Assembly: GCF_003265345.1 (NCBI RefSeq)
Contig: NZ_QFWW01000037.1
Location: 37,534-101,533, forward strand
Direction: 5' to 3'
From: Lentzea terrae
GTDB taxonomy: Bacteria > Actinomycetota > Actinomycetes > Mycobacteriales > Pseudonocardiaceae
Length of the DNA: 64,000 bases
Made by a program: the position numbers and the translations under genes. Within the stretch, counting starts at the first letter, position 1. Each line of letters starts with the position of its first letter. Shown piece by piece: positions 1 to 8,585 of the stretch. The notes beneath the pieces were generated by a model. The model was not told where the DNA came from, ran no database searches, and worked only from the letters and a program-made list of their open reading frames with translations.

Positions 1-713
1 CGCTCCAGCACCGACGGGTCGCGGAACACCAGCGCGCCGACCGGCGGCCCGCCCCACTGACCAGCGGAAATGGCCACGACGTCGGCGCCCATGTCGACGA
101 TGTCCAACGGCACGAACGGCGCGGCGGAAGACGCGTCCACCACCATCAACGCCCCGTGCGCGCGAGCCACCGCTGAGATCTTGGCCAGGTCAGGACGGGT
201 GCCGACGACACCGGACGCCGCGGTGATCGCGATGAGCTTGGTGCGGTCGGTGACCAGCTCGTCGTACTGCCAGCTCGGCAGCTCGCACGTCTCGATGTCT
301 ATCTCTGCCCATTTGACCGCGCTGCCGGTGCGCTGCGTCGCGCGCAGCCACGGCGCGATGTTCGCCGGGTGGTCCAGCCGGGACACGAGCACCTCGTCGC
401 CCATGAACCAGTCGTCCGTCATCGCGTCGGCGAGCCGTTGCAGCAGCACCGCGGACGACGGACCCAGCACGACACCGGCCGGGTCGCCGCCGACGAGGTC
501 CGCCACGGACCTGCGGGCGGCGTCCACGATGCCCTGTGCTCGCTGGGAAGCGGGGAAGATGCCCCCTGGTCCGGAGACCGGGGCGCGCAGCGCGGTGGAG
601 ACGGCGGTGGCGACCTGCTCCGGCACCTGCATGCCGGCCGGTGCGTCGAGGTGGACCCAGCCGTCGCCGAGCGCGGGGAAGAGCCCTCGTACCCGAGCGA
701 CGTCGAACGCCAT
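1..713 (-). CDS. Cysteine-desulfurase-like (class V aminotransferase fold) protein, C-terminus outside window
   Basis: The first 237 residues are present; the 3' end lies beyond the left edge. The fold is that of class V aminotransferases/cysteine desulfurases: an N-terminal DAPAGM segment, RLDHPANIAPWL, and VVDASSAAPF for the PLP-pocket aspartate. The site that normally reads S-x-H-K before the glycine-proline loop reads AISAGQWGGPPVGALVFRDP, so the Schiff-base lysine is missing and classical PLP transamination is unlikely. It resembles Rv3778c, which also neighbours the galactan export genes. The start is supported by TACGGT 7 nt upstream (leaderless). It is divergent from bpa. The biochemical role is unknown. 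Confidence 0.85.
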   Translation of the reverse strand, partial: MAFDVARVRGLFPALGDGWVHLDAPAGMQVPEQVATAVSTALRAPVSGPGGIFPASQRAQGIVDAARRSVADLVGGDPAGVVLGPSSAVLLQRLADAMTDDWFMGDEVLVSRLDHPANIAPWLRATQRTGSAVKWAEIDIETCELPSWQYDELVTDRTKLIAITAASGVVGTRPDLAKISAVARAHGALMVVDASSAAPFVPLDIVDMGADVVAISAGQWGGPPVGALVFRDPSVLE

Positions 714-795
714 GCCACACACCGTACGTATGAAGGCAAACACGGTGTCGGCCAGCCCCCACCCGGATAACCCTCCACAGATGAAAGAGGCCAGG

Positions 796-1281
796 ATGGA
801 GACCATGAACCAGGAGCAGCCCGTCGTCATCGTCGGCGGCCAGGACGGCGACATCACCGACATGGTCGAGCAGCCGGCGAAGGTCATGCGGATCGGCACG
901 ATGATCAAGCAACTGCTTGAGGAGGTCAGGGCGGCACCTCTGGACGAGGCGAGCCGCATCCGACTCAAGGAGATCCACCGGCGGTCCATCGAGGAGCTCG
1001 AGGACGGCCTCGCGCCGGACCTGCGCGAGGAGCTGGAGCGCCTGTCGCTGCCGTTCACCGAGGACGGCACCCCGTCGGACGCCGAGCTGCGGATCGCGCA
1101 GGCTCAGCTCGTCGGCTGGCTGGAGGGCCTGTTCCACGGCATCCAGACGGCCTTGTTCGCCCAGCAGATGGCGGCGCGGGCGCAGCTCGAGCAGATGCGC
1201 GGACGTGCTCTTCCCGCAGGTGGGAGCGGTGAGGCGACCGACGGCGCCCCCGGCGGCAAGGGCACGGGTCAGTACCTCTAG
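796..1281 (+). CDS. bpa: Bacterial proteasome activator Bpa/PafE
   Basis: 161-residue orthologue of Rv3780. The family forms an ATP-independent dodecameric ring that docks on the 20S proteasome and feeds it unfolded proteins. The diagnostic parts are visible: the conserved block around MRIGTMIKQLLEEVRAAP (about residues 30-50), a helical ring-forming region with VGWLEGLFHGIQTALF, and a C-terminal GQYL, the tail that inserts into the proteasome alpha-ring. A Gly-rich linker precedes the tail. The ATG at 796 follows an AGGCCAGG-like ribosome site; an in-frame ATG lies 9 nt further in. It sits immediately upstream of the galactan exporter, as in mycobacteria. No proteasome genes are in this window. 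Confidence 0.95.
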   Translation: METMNQEQPVVIVGGQDGDITDMVEQPAKVMRIGTMIKQLLEEVRAAPLDEASRIRLKEIHRRSIEELEDGLAPDLREELERLSLPFTEDGTPSDAELRIAQAQLVGWLEGLFHGIQTALFAQQMAARAQLEQMRGRALPAGGSGEATDGAPGGKGTGQYL

Positions 1282-1370
1282 TACGACGTGATCGAGGTCT
1301 GAGCCCGGTAATCGCACCGTGACCGACCGGTGAGCAGGCCTCGGGATGGACGCAGGTACGCTCAGTCCTC

Positions 1371-2282
1371 GTGCAAGCCACCCGTACGTTCGACCATCCT
1401 GAGGCACCGCCAGCCGTCAAGTCGCGCAGCTTCAAGCGCGCGTTCGCCGACGTGCGGGAGGCGTGGGACCACCGCGAACTGTGGGGTCACCTCGGCTGGC
1501 AGGACATCAAGCAGCGCTACCGCCGGTCGGTGATCGGGCCGTTGTGGATCACCATCTCGATGGCCACCACCGCGCTCGCGCTCGGTCTGCTGTACTCCGT
1601 CCTCTTCAAGGCGAACGTCCCCACGTTCCTGCCCTACGTGACGGTCGGCTTCATCGTCTGGAACTTCATCGTCGGTTGCGTCACCGAAGGCACCGACGTG
1701 TTCATCGCGAACGAGGGGCTCATCAAGCACCTCCCCGCGCCGATCTCGGTGCACGTGATGCGCATGGTGTGGCGCCAGGTGCTGTTCCTCGCGCACAACC
1801 TCGTGGTCTACCTGGTGGTGCTGGGCATCTTCTTCACGGCGCTCGACCACCCGTACACGATCACCCAGGGCGGGCCGGAACACCCCGGTCTGAGCTGGAC
1901 CATCGTGTTCGCGATCCCCGGCTTCGTGCTGCTCGCGGTGAACGCGGTGTGGGTCGCGCTGCTGTTCGGCGTCATCAGCACCCGCTTCCGCGACATTCCG
2001 CCGGTGGTGCACAGCTTCATCAACCTGGTGTTCTTCATGACGCCGATCGTCTGGGACGCGGGTGTGCTGCAGAGCCTCGCCGGTGGCGACTCGAAGTGGC
2101 GCGTGCTCATCGCCGAGCTCAACCCCGTGTTCCACTTCGTGGAGATCGTCCGGGCGCCGCTGCTCGGCCACGCGGTGGACTGGCACCACTGGGCGGTCGT
2201 CGGCGGGTTCACCGTCTTCGGCTGGCTGCTCGCGCTGGTGATCCTGCGCAACTACCGCGCCCGCGTTTCCTACTGGGTCTGA
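1371..2282 (+). CDS. wzm: Galactan ABC exporter, membrane subunit (Wzm-like)
   Basis: 303-residue ABC-2 type permease with about six hydrophobic segments after a cytoplasmic N-terminus of about 50 residues. It contains the polysaccharide-exporter landmarks KQRYRRSVIGPLW and the NPVFHFVEIVRAPLLG region near the C-terminus. With Wzt it should flip lipid-linked galactan across the plasma membrane (Rv3783 equivalent). The GTG start has TACGCT 8 nt upstream and no ribosome-binding site, so the transcript is probably leaderless. wzt begins 20 nt downstream and glfT1 follows; the three form one operon. Confidence 0.9.
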   Translation: MQATRTFDHPEAPPAVKSRSFKRAFADVREAWDHRELWGHLGWQDIKQRYRRSVIGPLWITISMATTALALGLLYSVLFKANVPTFLPYVTVGFIVWNFIVGCVTEGTDVFIANEGLIKHLPAPISVHVMRMVWRQVLFLAHNLVVYLVVLGIFFTALDHPYTITQGGPEHPGLSWTIVFAIPGFVLLAVNAVWVALLFGVISTRFRDIPPVVHSFINLVFFMTPIVWDAGVLQSLAGGDSKWRVLIAELNPVFHFVEIVRAPLLGHAVDWHHWAVVGGFTVFGWLLALVILRNYRARVSYWV

Positions 2283-2302
2283 GAAGGAGGTCGACGAGAA
2301 CC

Positions 2303-3103
2303 ATGGTCAGCATCGACGTCTGGAACGCATCGGTCGACTTCCCGATCTTCGACGCGAAGTCGAGGTCGCTGAAGAAGCTCGCGCTCGGCAAGGTCGGCGG
2401 CAAGATCGGCTCAGAGGGCCGGGTGCCGATCATCGAGGCGCTGCACGACATCTCGCTCTCGCTCAAGGACGGCGACCGCGTCGGCCTGGTGGGCCACAAC
2501 GGCGCCGGCAAGTCGACGTTGCTGCGCCTGCTGGCGGGCATCTACGAGCCGACCCGCGGCCACTCGCGCATCGTCGGCAAGGTGGCGCCGGTCTTCGACC
2601 TCGGCGTCGGCATGGACCCGGAGATCTCCGGGTACGAGAACATCATGATCCGGGGCCTGTTCCTCGGCATGACCCGCAAGCAGATGGAGTCCCGCGTCGA
2701 CGACATCGCGGAGTTCACCGAGCTCGGTGACTACCTGCAGATGCCGCTGCGCACGTACTCCACCGGCATGCGCGTCCGGCTCGCGCTGGGCGTCGTCACG
2801 TCGATCAACCCCGAGATCCTCCTGCTGGACGAGGGCATCGGCGCGGTCGACGCGGCGTTCATGGCGAAGGCGCGCGACCGGCTCAAGGACCTGGTGGCCC
2901 GCTCCGGTCTGCTGGTGTTCGCGAACCACTCCGACGAGTTCCTGGCGGAGTTCTGCGACAGCGCGATCTGGATGGACGAAGGCCACGTCAAGATGCACGG
3001 GGACTTGCGCGAGGTGCTCACCGCGTACAAGGGCTACGACCCGTTCGAGCGGATGCACCAGCACGAGGAGACCCCCGTCCTCAGCGGAAATGGTGGCGAG
3101 TAA
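2303..3103 (+). CDS. wzt: Galactan ABC exporter, ATPase subunit (Wzt-like)
   Basis: 266-residue nucleotide-binding subunit. Walker A GHNGAGKST is at about residues 64-72, the signature is the variant YSTGMRVRLALG typical of polysaccharide exporters, and Walker B is LLLDEGIGAVD with a switch histidine in FANHSDEF. The ATG at 2303 follows AGAAGGAGG at good spacing. There is no C-terminal carbohydrate-binding domain, so export does not appear to require O-antigen-type chain-end recognition. It pairs with the preceding permease and is separated by only 3 nt from glfT1. Confidence 0.92.
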   Translation: MVSIDVWNASVDFPIFDAKSRSLKKLALGKVGGKIGSEGRVPIIEALHDISLSLKDGDRVGLVGHNGAGKSTLLRLLAGIYEPTRGHSRIVGKVAPVFDLGVGMDPEISGYENIMIRGLFLGMTRKQMESRVDDIAEFTELGDYLQMPLRTYSTGMRVRLALGVVTSINPEILLLDEGIGAVDAAFMAKARDRLKDLVARSGLLVFANHSDEFLAEFCDSAIWMDEGHVKMHGDLREVLTAYKGYDPFERMHQHEETPVLSGNGGE

Positions 3104-3106
3104 ATC

Positions 3107-4009
3107 GTGAACCTCGAGGCACTGCCCAAGGGCTCGGTGGTCGCGGTGGTGGTCACCCGCCACCGGCGCGAGCTCCTGGCCGAGTCGCTGAAGGCGCTGG
3201 CCACCCAGACCCGCGTTCCCGACCACCTGGTCGTCGTCGACAACGGTCCCGACCAGCCGGTCGACGACCTCGTCGAGCAGTGCCCGATCCCCACGACCTA
3301 CCTGCCCTCGCACCGCAACCTCGGTGGCGCCGGCGGTTTCGCGCTCGGCATCCTGCACGCCCTCTCGCTCGGTGCGGACTGGGTGTGGCTCGCCGACGAC
3401 GACGGCCGCCCCGCCGACGAGAACGTGCTGGCCGTGCTGCTCGAAGAGGCAGACCGGCGCAACCTCGCGGAGATCTCGCCGGTCGTCACGAACATCGACA
3501 GCCCGGACAAGCTCGCGTTCCCGTTGCGCCGCGGCCTCACGTGGAAGCGCTCGGCGGCCGACCTCGGCACGGACTTCCTGCCTGGCATCGCCTCGCTGTT
3601 CAACGGCGCGCTGTTCCGCGCGTCCACGCTCGACGTCGTCGGCGTGCCGGACTACCGGCTGTTCTTCCGCGGCGACGAGGTGGAGGTCCACCGCCGGCTC
3701 GTGCGCTCCGGCCTGCCGTTCGGCACGTCGCTGCGGGTCGCGTACGTGCACCCGGACGGCTCCGACGAGTTCAAGCCGATGCTGGGCGGCAGGTTCCACG
3801 CCCAGGACCCGGAGAACCCGATCAAGCGCTACTACACCTACCGCAACCGCGGCTACCTGCTGTCGCAGCCGGGCATGCGGAAGCTGGGCGCGCTCGAGGT
3901 GTTCCGGTTCGGCCTGTACTTCCTCGGCGTGAAGCGCGACCCGAAGGCGTTCGTCGAGTGGCTGAAGCTCGTGCGCCAGGGTCAGCGGGAGCGCTTCTTC
4001 CGCAAGTGA
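3107..4009 (+). CDS. glfT1: Galactofuranosyltransferase GlfT1
   Basis: 300-residue family-2 glycosyltransferase equivalent to Rv3782, which adds the first galactofuranose residues to the decaprenyl-PP-GlcNAc-Rha linker. The GT-A fold is visible: VVVTRHRRELL at the N-terminus, NLGGAGGF at about 71-78, and the metal-binding DDD at about 97-99 in WLADDDGRP. An acceptor-side FFRGDEVEV and the R-Y-Y-T-Y-R-N-R motif follow. The GTG start lies 3 nt after the wzt stop. A hairpin follows the stop codon and probably ends the operon. Confidence 0.93.
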   Translation: MNLEALPKGSVVAVVVTRHRRELLAESLKALATQTRVPDHLVVVDNGPDQPVDDLVEQCPIPTTYLPSHRNLGGAGGFALGILHALSLGADWVWLADDDGRPADENVLAVLLEEADRRNLAEISPVVTNIDSPDKLAFPLRRGLTWKRSAADLGTDFLPGIASLFNGALFRASTLDVVGVPDYRLFFRGDEVEVHRRLVRSGLPFGTSLRVAYVHPDGSDEFKPMLGGRFHAQDPENPIKRYYTYRNRGYLLSQPGMRKLGALEVFRFGLYFLGVKRDPKAFVEWLKLVRQGQRERFFRK

Positions 4010-4015
4010 TCTGCT

Positions 4016-4049
4016 GAGGGCGGAACCGCTGCCAGCGAAACCCGCCCTC
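4016..4049 (+). terminator. Hairpin after glfT1
   Basis: GAGGGCGG at 4016-4023 pairs perfectly with CCGCCCTC at 4042-4049 across an 18-nt loop. It begins 6 nt after the glfT1 stop codon. There is no U-run, as is common for actinobacterial intrinsic terminators. Confidence 0.6.
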
Positions 4050-4081
4050 CAGCAGCTCCCACTCGCGGTTTGCTGAACCGC

Positions 4082-4276
4082 ATGAGCAAACTCGTGCTGT
4101 TCCTCGCCGCAAACCCCAACCCGATCACCCTCACGGTCACGAACGAGACGCGGGACGACCTCGCGCCGCGGCTGACCCAGATCGTCCGCAACGGCCACAC
4201 GCAGCCGATCGCGGGCCCGGACGGTCGTGAGTACGTCGTGAACTTCTCCAACGTCGTCGTCGCGCACTTCGAGTAG
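4082..4276 (+). CDS. Small protein of unknown function (64 aa)
   Basis: 64-residue protein beginning MSKLVLFLAANPNPITLTV and ending in a beta-like VVNFSNVVVAHFE. A hydrophobic N-terminus is followed by a charged middle; there is no convincing signal peptidase site and no cysteines. A TTG 12 nt upstream is an alternative start, but the ATG at 4082 is preferred. It lies alone between the glfT1 terminator and a sugar importer. I do not recognise the family. Codon use matches its neighbours, so it is probably a real gene. Confidence 0.6.
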   Translation: MSKLVLFLAANPNPITLTVTNETRDDLAPRLTQIVRNGHTQPIAGPDGREYVVNFSNVVVAHFE

Positions 4277-4316
4277 TCGCTCGCGCACCGGACGTGATCG
4301 GAGTAAGACGTGATGA

Positions 4317-5546
4317 GTGATTTCGCGACGCAGACTTCTCTCATTGGCGGGCGCGTCCGCATTGCTCGCGGCGTGCGGTTCGAACACCGGCAGGGGCGGC
4401 AACGGCCAGGGCCTGAAGCAGTGGTACCACGCCTACGGCGAGCCCGGCGTGCAGCAGGCCGTGGAGAGGTATGCCAAGGCGTACCCCAAGATCCCGATCG
4501 ACGTGCAGTGGAACCCCGGCGACTACGACTCCAAGCTCGCGACGAGCCTGCTGTCCGACGGCGGACCGGACGTCTTCGAGTCCACCCTGCAGATCAGCTC
4601 GGTCAGGGCGAATCAGGTCGTGCCGCTCGACGACGTGTTCGGCGACGCGAAGAGCGACTTCGCCGAGTCGATTCTCGCGACGCACACCGTCGACGGGAAG
4701 GTCTACGGGGTTCCGCAGGCCGTTGACATGCAGATGTTGTTCTACCGCAAGAGCTTGCTCGCTCAGGCCGGAGTGCAGCCGCCGTCCACAGTGGATGAGC
4801 TGATCGACGCGGCGCGGCGACTGACCCGCGACGGGGTCAAGGGGTTGTTCGCCGGCAACGACGGTGGCGGCGGGGTGCTGGGCGGGCCCGCGCTGTGGTC
4901 GGCCGGGCTCGACTACGTGCGGGACCACCAGGTCGGGTTCGACGATCCCCTTGCGGCACAGGCGATCAGCAAGCTGCGCGAGTTGTACGGCAGCGGTGGT
5001 CTGCTGCTCGGCGCGGTGAAGGACTGGGCGGAGCCGGACGCGTTCACCCAGGGCCTGGTGGCCATGCAGTGGACCGGGTTGTGGGCGGTTCCGGCCGTGC
5101 AGAAGGCGTTGGGTGACGACTTCGGAGTGCTGCCGTTCCCGAAGCTCGGCAGTAGTGGCAGTCCGAGTGTGCCGGTCGGCGCGTTCGGGGCGATGGTCAA
5201 CGCCAAGTCGAAGCGGGTCGACGAGGCGAAGGAGTTCGTGCGCTGGCTGTGGGTCGAGCGGACCGACTACCAGGAGGACTTCAACCTGAGCTACGGCTTC
5301 CACATCCCGCCGCGCAAGAGCATCTCCGCGAAGGCGTCGAAGCTGACGACCGGTGCGGCCGCCGACGCCGTGAAGTTCGTGCGGGACAACGCGAAGGCGT
5401 CCAACCCACCGGACTGGACGTCGGTGATGCGGACGGCGTTCAACGACGCCGTGTCGCGGGTCGTCCGGGACGGCGCTCCTGCCGACCAGGAGCTGCGCGG
5501 CGCCGCCGGGAAGGTGCGGGACGAGCTGAAGCGCCTGTACGGATGA
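4317..5546 (+). CDS. Sugar ABC transporter substrate-binding lipoprotein
   Basis: 409-residue family-1 extracellular solute-binding protein. The N-terminus SRRRLLSLAGASALLAAC combines a twin-arginine-like start with a lipobox, so it is probably exported and lipid-anchored at the Cys near residue 20. The body shows solute-binding features such as YAKAYPKIPIDVQW, GGPDVF and the ligand-side AMQWTGLWAVP. It overlaps the first permease by 4 nt, and both permeases follow. No ATPase is encoded here, so a shared MsiK-type ATPase probably energises the system. The sugar is unknown. Confidence 0.9.
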   Translation: MISRRRLLSLAGASALLAACGSNTGRGGNGQGLKQWYHAYGEPGVQQAVERYAKAYPKIPIDVQWNPGDYDSKLATSLLSDGGPDVFESTLQISSVRANQVVPLDDVFGDAKSDFAESILATHTVDGKVYGVPQAVDMQMLFYRKSLLAQAGVQPPSTVDELIDAARRLTRDGVKGLFAGNDGGGGVLGGPALWSAGLDYVRDHQVGFDDPLAAQAISKLRELYGSGGLLLGAVKDWAEPDAFTQGLVAMQWTGLWAVPAVQKALGDDFGVLPFPKLGSSGSPSVPVGAFGAMVNAKSKRVDEAKEFVRWLWVERTDYQEDFNLSYGFHIPPRKSISAKASKLTTGAAADAVKFVRDNAKASNPPDWTSVMRTAFNDAVSRVVRDGAPADQELRGAAGKVRDELKRLYG

Positions 5547-6421
5547 AGCACGGGCGCGCGTTCTGGCTGTTCGTCGGGCCGTTCGCGATCGGGTTGCTCG
5601 TGTTCGTCTACGTGCCGATCGGGTGGAGCCTGCTGCTGTCGTTCTTCGAGGCGCGCAACACGGTGACGCCCACCGAGTTCGTGGGACTGCGCAACTACGC
5701 GGACATGCTGACGGACCAGCCCTTCCTGTCGAGCCTGGGGACGTTCAGCGTGTTCGCGGCGTTCATCGTGCCGCTGACGTTCGTGCTCGCGCTGGCACTG
5801 GCGTTGCTGGTCAACCAGATCAGCTTCCTGCAGGGGTTCTTCCGCTCGGTGTTCTTCCTGCCGACGGCGTGCTCGTACGTCGTGGCGTCACTGGTGTGGA
5901 AGCTGTCGATCTTCAACGGCGTGCGGTTCGGGCTTGCCAACACGGTGCTCGGGTGGTTCGGCGCGGAGCCGGTCGCGTGGACGGTCTCGACGTCGCCGCC
6001 CTGGTACTGGCTGGTGCTCGTGACGTTGCGGCTGTGGCTGCAGCTCGGGTTCTACCTGATCCTCTTCATCGCCGGGCTGCAGCGGATTCCGCAGCACCTC
6101 TACGAAGCCGCGTGGATCGACGGCGCCAAGCCCGGTTGGCAGACGTTGCGGTACATCACGTTGCCACAGCTGCGAACCACGTCGGTGGCTGTCGTGCTGT
6201 TGCTGCTCATCGCGGCGTATCAGGCGTTCGACGAGTTCTACAACGTGCTCGGCACCGACCGCGGCTACCCGCCGTTCGCGCGACCGCCGTTGATCTACCT
6301 CTACTACACGGCGCTGGGCTCCGGCGGGCAGGACTTCGGGCACGGCAGCGCGGGCGCGGTGATCCTCACGCTGCTCATCGCGGGCGTGACCTTGTTGCAG
6401 GGACGGGTGATCACGCGATGA
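5543..6421 (+). CDS. Sugar ABC transporter permease (MalF/UgpA type)
   Basis: 292-residue inner-membrane permease with about six transmembrane segments. The MalF-type EAA loop is visible as YEAAWIDGAKPGWQTLRYIT, which docks the ATPase. It starts at an ATG overlapping the stop of the binding-protein gene (ATGA) and its own stop overlaps the next permease start in the same way, giving tight translational coupling. Confidence 0.92.
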   Translation: MKHGRAFWLFVGPFAIGLLVFVYVPIGWSLLLSFFEARNTVTPTEFVGLRNYADMLTDQPFLSSLGTFSVFAAFIVPLTFVLALALALLVNQISFLQGFFRSVFFLPTACSYVVASLVWKLSIFNGVRFGLANTVLGWFGAEPVAWTVSTSPPWYWLVLVTLRLWLQLGFYLILFIAGLQRIPQHLYEAAWIDGAKPGWQTLRYITLPQLRTTSVAVVLLLLIAAYQAFDEFYNVLGTDRGYPPFARPPLIYLYYTALGSGGQDFGHGSAGAVILTLLIAGVTLLQGRVITR

Positions 6422-7230
6422 AGGCACTGCGGTACCTGGCGCTGTCGCTGGCGGCGGTGCTGTTCCTGATCCCGTTCTACCTGGTGCTGCGCAACGGTTT
6501 GGCGACTGAGCAGGAGATCACCGCGCAGTCGTGGACGTTCTGGCCGAGCGAGATCCACTGGGAGAACTTCGTCGCGTTGTTCAGCAACCCGGCCGTGCCG
6601 ATGGTGCGCAGCATGGTCAACTCGTTCGTCGTCGCGGTGCTGCAGACGGTTGGCCAGCTGCTGTTGTGCGGGTTGGCGGGATACGGCCTCGCGCGGATTC
6701 CCTACCGGTACGCGAATGTCGTGCTGTACCTGGTCATCGCCACGTTGATGATCCCGGCGGCGGTGACGTTCGTGCCGACGTTCGTGGTCGTCTCGACGCT
6801 GGGCTGGGTGTCCGACCTGCGCGGGCTGGTGATCCCCGGGCTGTTCAGCGGGTTCACCACGTTCCTGTTCCGGCAGTACTTCCTGAACTTCCCGCGCGAG
6901 CTGGAGGAGGCGGCGCGGATCGACGGGCTCGGGCACTGGGGCACGTACTGGCGCGTCGTGGTGCCGAACTCGAAGGGGTTCTTCGCCGCCCTGGGTGTGA
7001 TCGCGTTCGTGACGTCGTGGAACCAGTTCCTGTGGCCGTTGGTGATCGCACAGGATCAGGACTCGTGGACCGTGCAGGTCGCGCTGTCCACGTTCCTCAC
7101 GGCTCAGTCGATCGACGTGGTGCAGCTGTTCCTGGCCGCTGCCGTCTCGATCATGCCGCTGGTCGTCGTGTTCGTGGCGCTGCAACGGTTCCTGGTGCGC
7201 GGCGTGACGGAGACCGGCATCAAGGACTGA
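6418..7230 (+). CDS. Sugar ABC transporter permease (MalG/UgpE type)
   Basis: 270-residue partner permease with six predicted membrane segments. The EAA loop reads EEAARIDGLGHWGTYWRVV, and the C-terminal TETGIKD is typical of MalG-type subunits. It is the last gene of the importer operon. No dedicated regulator or glycosidase adjoins it, so the substrate cannot be inferred. Confidence 0.92.
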   Translation: MKALRYLALSLAAVLFLIPFYLVLRNGLATEQEITAQSWTFWPSEIHWENFVALFSNPAVPMVRSMVNSFVVAVLQTVGQLLLCGLAGYGLARIPYRYANVVLYLVIATLMIPAAVTFVPTFVVVSTLGWVSDLRGLVIPGLFSGFTTFLFRQYFLNFPRELEEAARIDGLGHWGTYWRVVVPNSKGFFAALGVIAFVTSWNQFLWPLVIAQDQDSWTVQVALSTFLTAQSIDVVQLFLAAAVSIMPLVVVFVALQRFLVRGVTETGIKD

Positions 7231-7248
7231 GGAGAAGGACCGACCGAG

Positions 7249-7644
7249 TCAGGACCGGCCGAGCAGCTGCTCTTCCGCACTGGTGACGCGCTCGTCGAGC
7301 CTTGCGCGCATGTCTTCCATCTCGCAGCGCAACAACGCGATTTCCTCCACCGTGGTGCGCACCTCTTCCTCGAGGTGACCCACCTCGCTGGAGAGCTGCA
7401 GCACGACGAAGAGCAGCACGAACGCAGCGCTGGCGAGCACGAAGTTCGCGGCGAGCTGGAAGCCGACCAGATCGGAGAGCAACGTCGCCAGGCCGGGGAT
7501 CACGCCCAGCGCGACCACACCCAGGCTGACGAGCAGCCACATCGCCGCGTACTTCTCACGAAGCTTTCGACGCCGGAGCATTTCGATCACGACGATGAAC
7601 ACGAACGCCGCGATCAGCACCGCGAACAACTGGAACTCGTTCAC
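7249..7644 (-). CDS. DUF2304 membrane protein
   Basis: 131 residues: a short N-terminal membrane segment, a basic RRRKLREKYA stretch, two more hydrophobic segments, then an acidic amphipathic helix (about 90-125) likely to form a coiled coil. This is the DUF2304 layout. Family members commonly sit beside polyprenyl-phosphate glycosyltransferases, as here: the upstream gene ends 10 nt before this GTG, which is preceded by GAGGGG. A role as membrane partner of that transferase is inferred. Confidence 0.8.
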   Translation of the reverse strand: MNEFQLFAVLIAAFVFIVVIEMLRRRKLREKYAAMWLLVSLGVVALGVIPGLATLLSDLVGFQLAANFVLASAAFVLLFVVLQLSSEVGHLEEEVRTTVEEIALLRCEMEDMRARLDERVTSAEEQLLGRS

Positions 7645-7654
7645 TGCGAACCCC

Positions 7655-8395
7655 TCAGGCGGCTTCGATGACGTTGGTCTTGGGCTTGCGCCGCACGATG
7701 GCGAGCACCAGTGCCAGCGTGGCCCGCATCAGGTAGACCGCGGACTTCACCGGGGACGTGGAGGGCGTGCCGCCTGCCCGCATCCGCATCGCCACAGGTA
7801 CCTGCGTGATCTTCAGGTCGGCCCGCACGGCCATGACCAGCGACTCCAGCGTGTCACCGAGGTACTCCGCCGGGTAGTGCTGGGCGAAGAGCCGCACCGC
7901 GCGAGGACCCGCTGCCTTGAAGCCGGACGTCACGTCGGTGAGCTTCTGCCCCGACAGTGCCGACAGCACGATGGCGAACACCGTCATCGCCCACTTGCGC
8001 GGGCCACGGGCCTTGTAGTCGCCCTTGCCGGCGAAGCGCGCACCGATCACGAGGTCGGCTTCGTCCAGCTTGCGGAGCAGATCCGGCACCTCGGCCGGGT
8101 TGTGCTGTCCGTCCGCGTCGACCTGCACGACGACCTCGTAGTCGTTGCGCACCGCGTAGCGGAAGCCCGTGCGCATCGCACCGCCCACACCGAGGTTCAC
8201 GGCGAGCCGCGCCACCTGGGCGCCGCTCTCCCGCGCGCGCATGGCGGTGCGGTCGGACGAGCCGTCGTCGACGACGAGCACGCCGACGCCGGGCAGGGTT
8301 GCCTTCACTTCGGCGATGATCTTTTCGATGTTCTGCTCTTCATTGAGAGCCGGCAGAACGATCAGCACTCGCCGGTAGTCGACCGAGTCAGACAC
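7655..8395 (-). CDS. Family-2 glycosyltransferase, dolichol-phosphate-mannose-synthase-like
   Basis: 246-residue GT-A enzyme. Landmarks are VLIVLPALNEEQNI, VVDDGSSDRT, NLGVGGAMRTGFRYA and the metal motif VQVDADGQHNP. Such enzymes transfer a sugar from a nucleotide donor to polyprenyl phosphate. The GTG at 8395 is preferred over the ATG at 8401 because TAAGCT lies 7 nt upstream, the spacing of a leaderless -10. It forms an operon with the DUF2304 gene. Confidence 0.87.
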   Translation of the reverse strand: MSDSVDYRRVLIVLPALNEEQNIEKIIAEVKATLPGVGVLVVDDGSSDRTAMRARESGAQVARLAVNLGVGGAMRTGFRYAVRNDYEVVVQVDADGQHNPAEVPDLLRKLDEADLVIGARFAGKGDYKARGPRKWAMTVFAIVLSALSGQKLTDVTSGFKAAGPRAVRLFAQHYPAEYLGDTLESLVMAVRADLKITQVPVAMRMRAGGTPSTSPVKSAVYLMRATLALVLAIVRRKPKTNVIEAA

Positions 8396-8533
8396 GGGCA
8401 TCAGCTTAACCAGTCCCGAACGTGCTACTTGAGTCAGCCTGACGAACCGGTCACCAGCGCAGGGAAACGTCCACTGCGGACACGATGACCAGGCCAAACA
8501 CGCTCCGTGACATGCCGTAACCGGGTACTAGAA

Positions 8534-8571
8534 CGGCACCACGACCGGGGCTGTGCCCGGTCGCGGTGCCG
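8534..8571 (-). terminator. Strong hairpin downstream of the second glfT2
   Basis: 16-bp arms with one mismatch, CGGCACCACGACCGGG at 8534-8549 and CCCGGTCGCGGTGCCG at 8556-8571, with a 6-nt loop. It lies 15 nt past the stop codon of the leftmost glfT2 paralogue. It has no U-run but is very stable. Confidence 0.75.
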
Positions 8572-8585
8572 TCGAGAAGCAGGTG

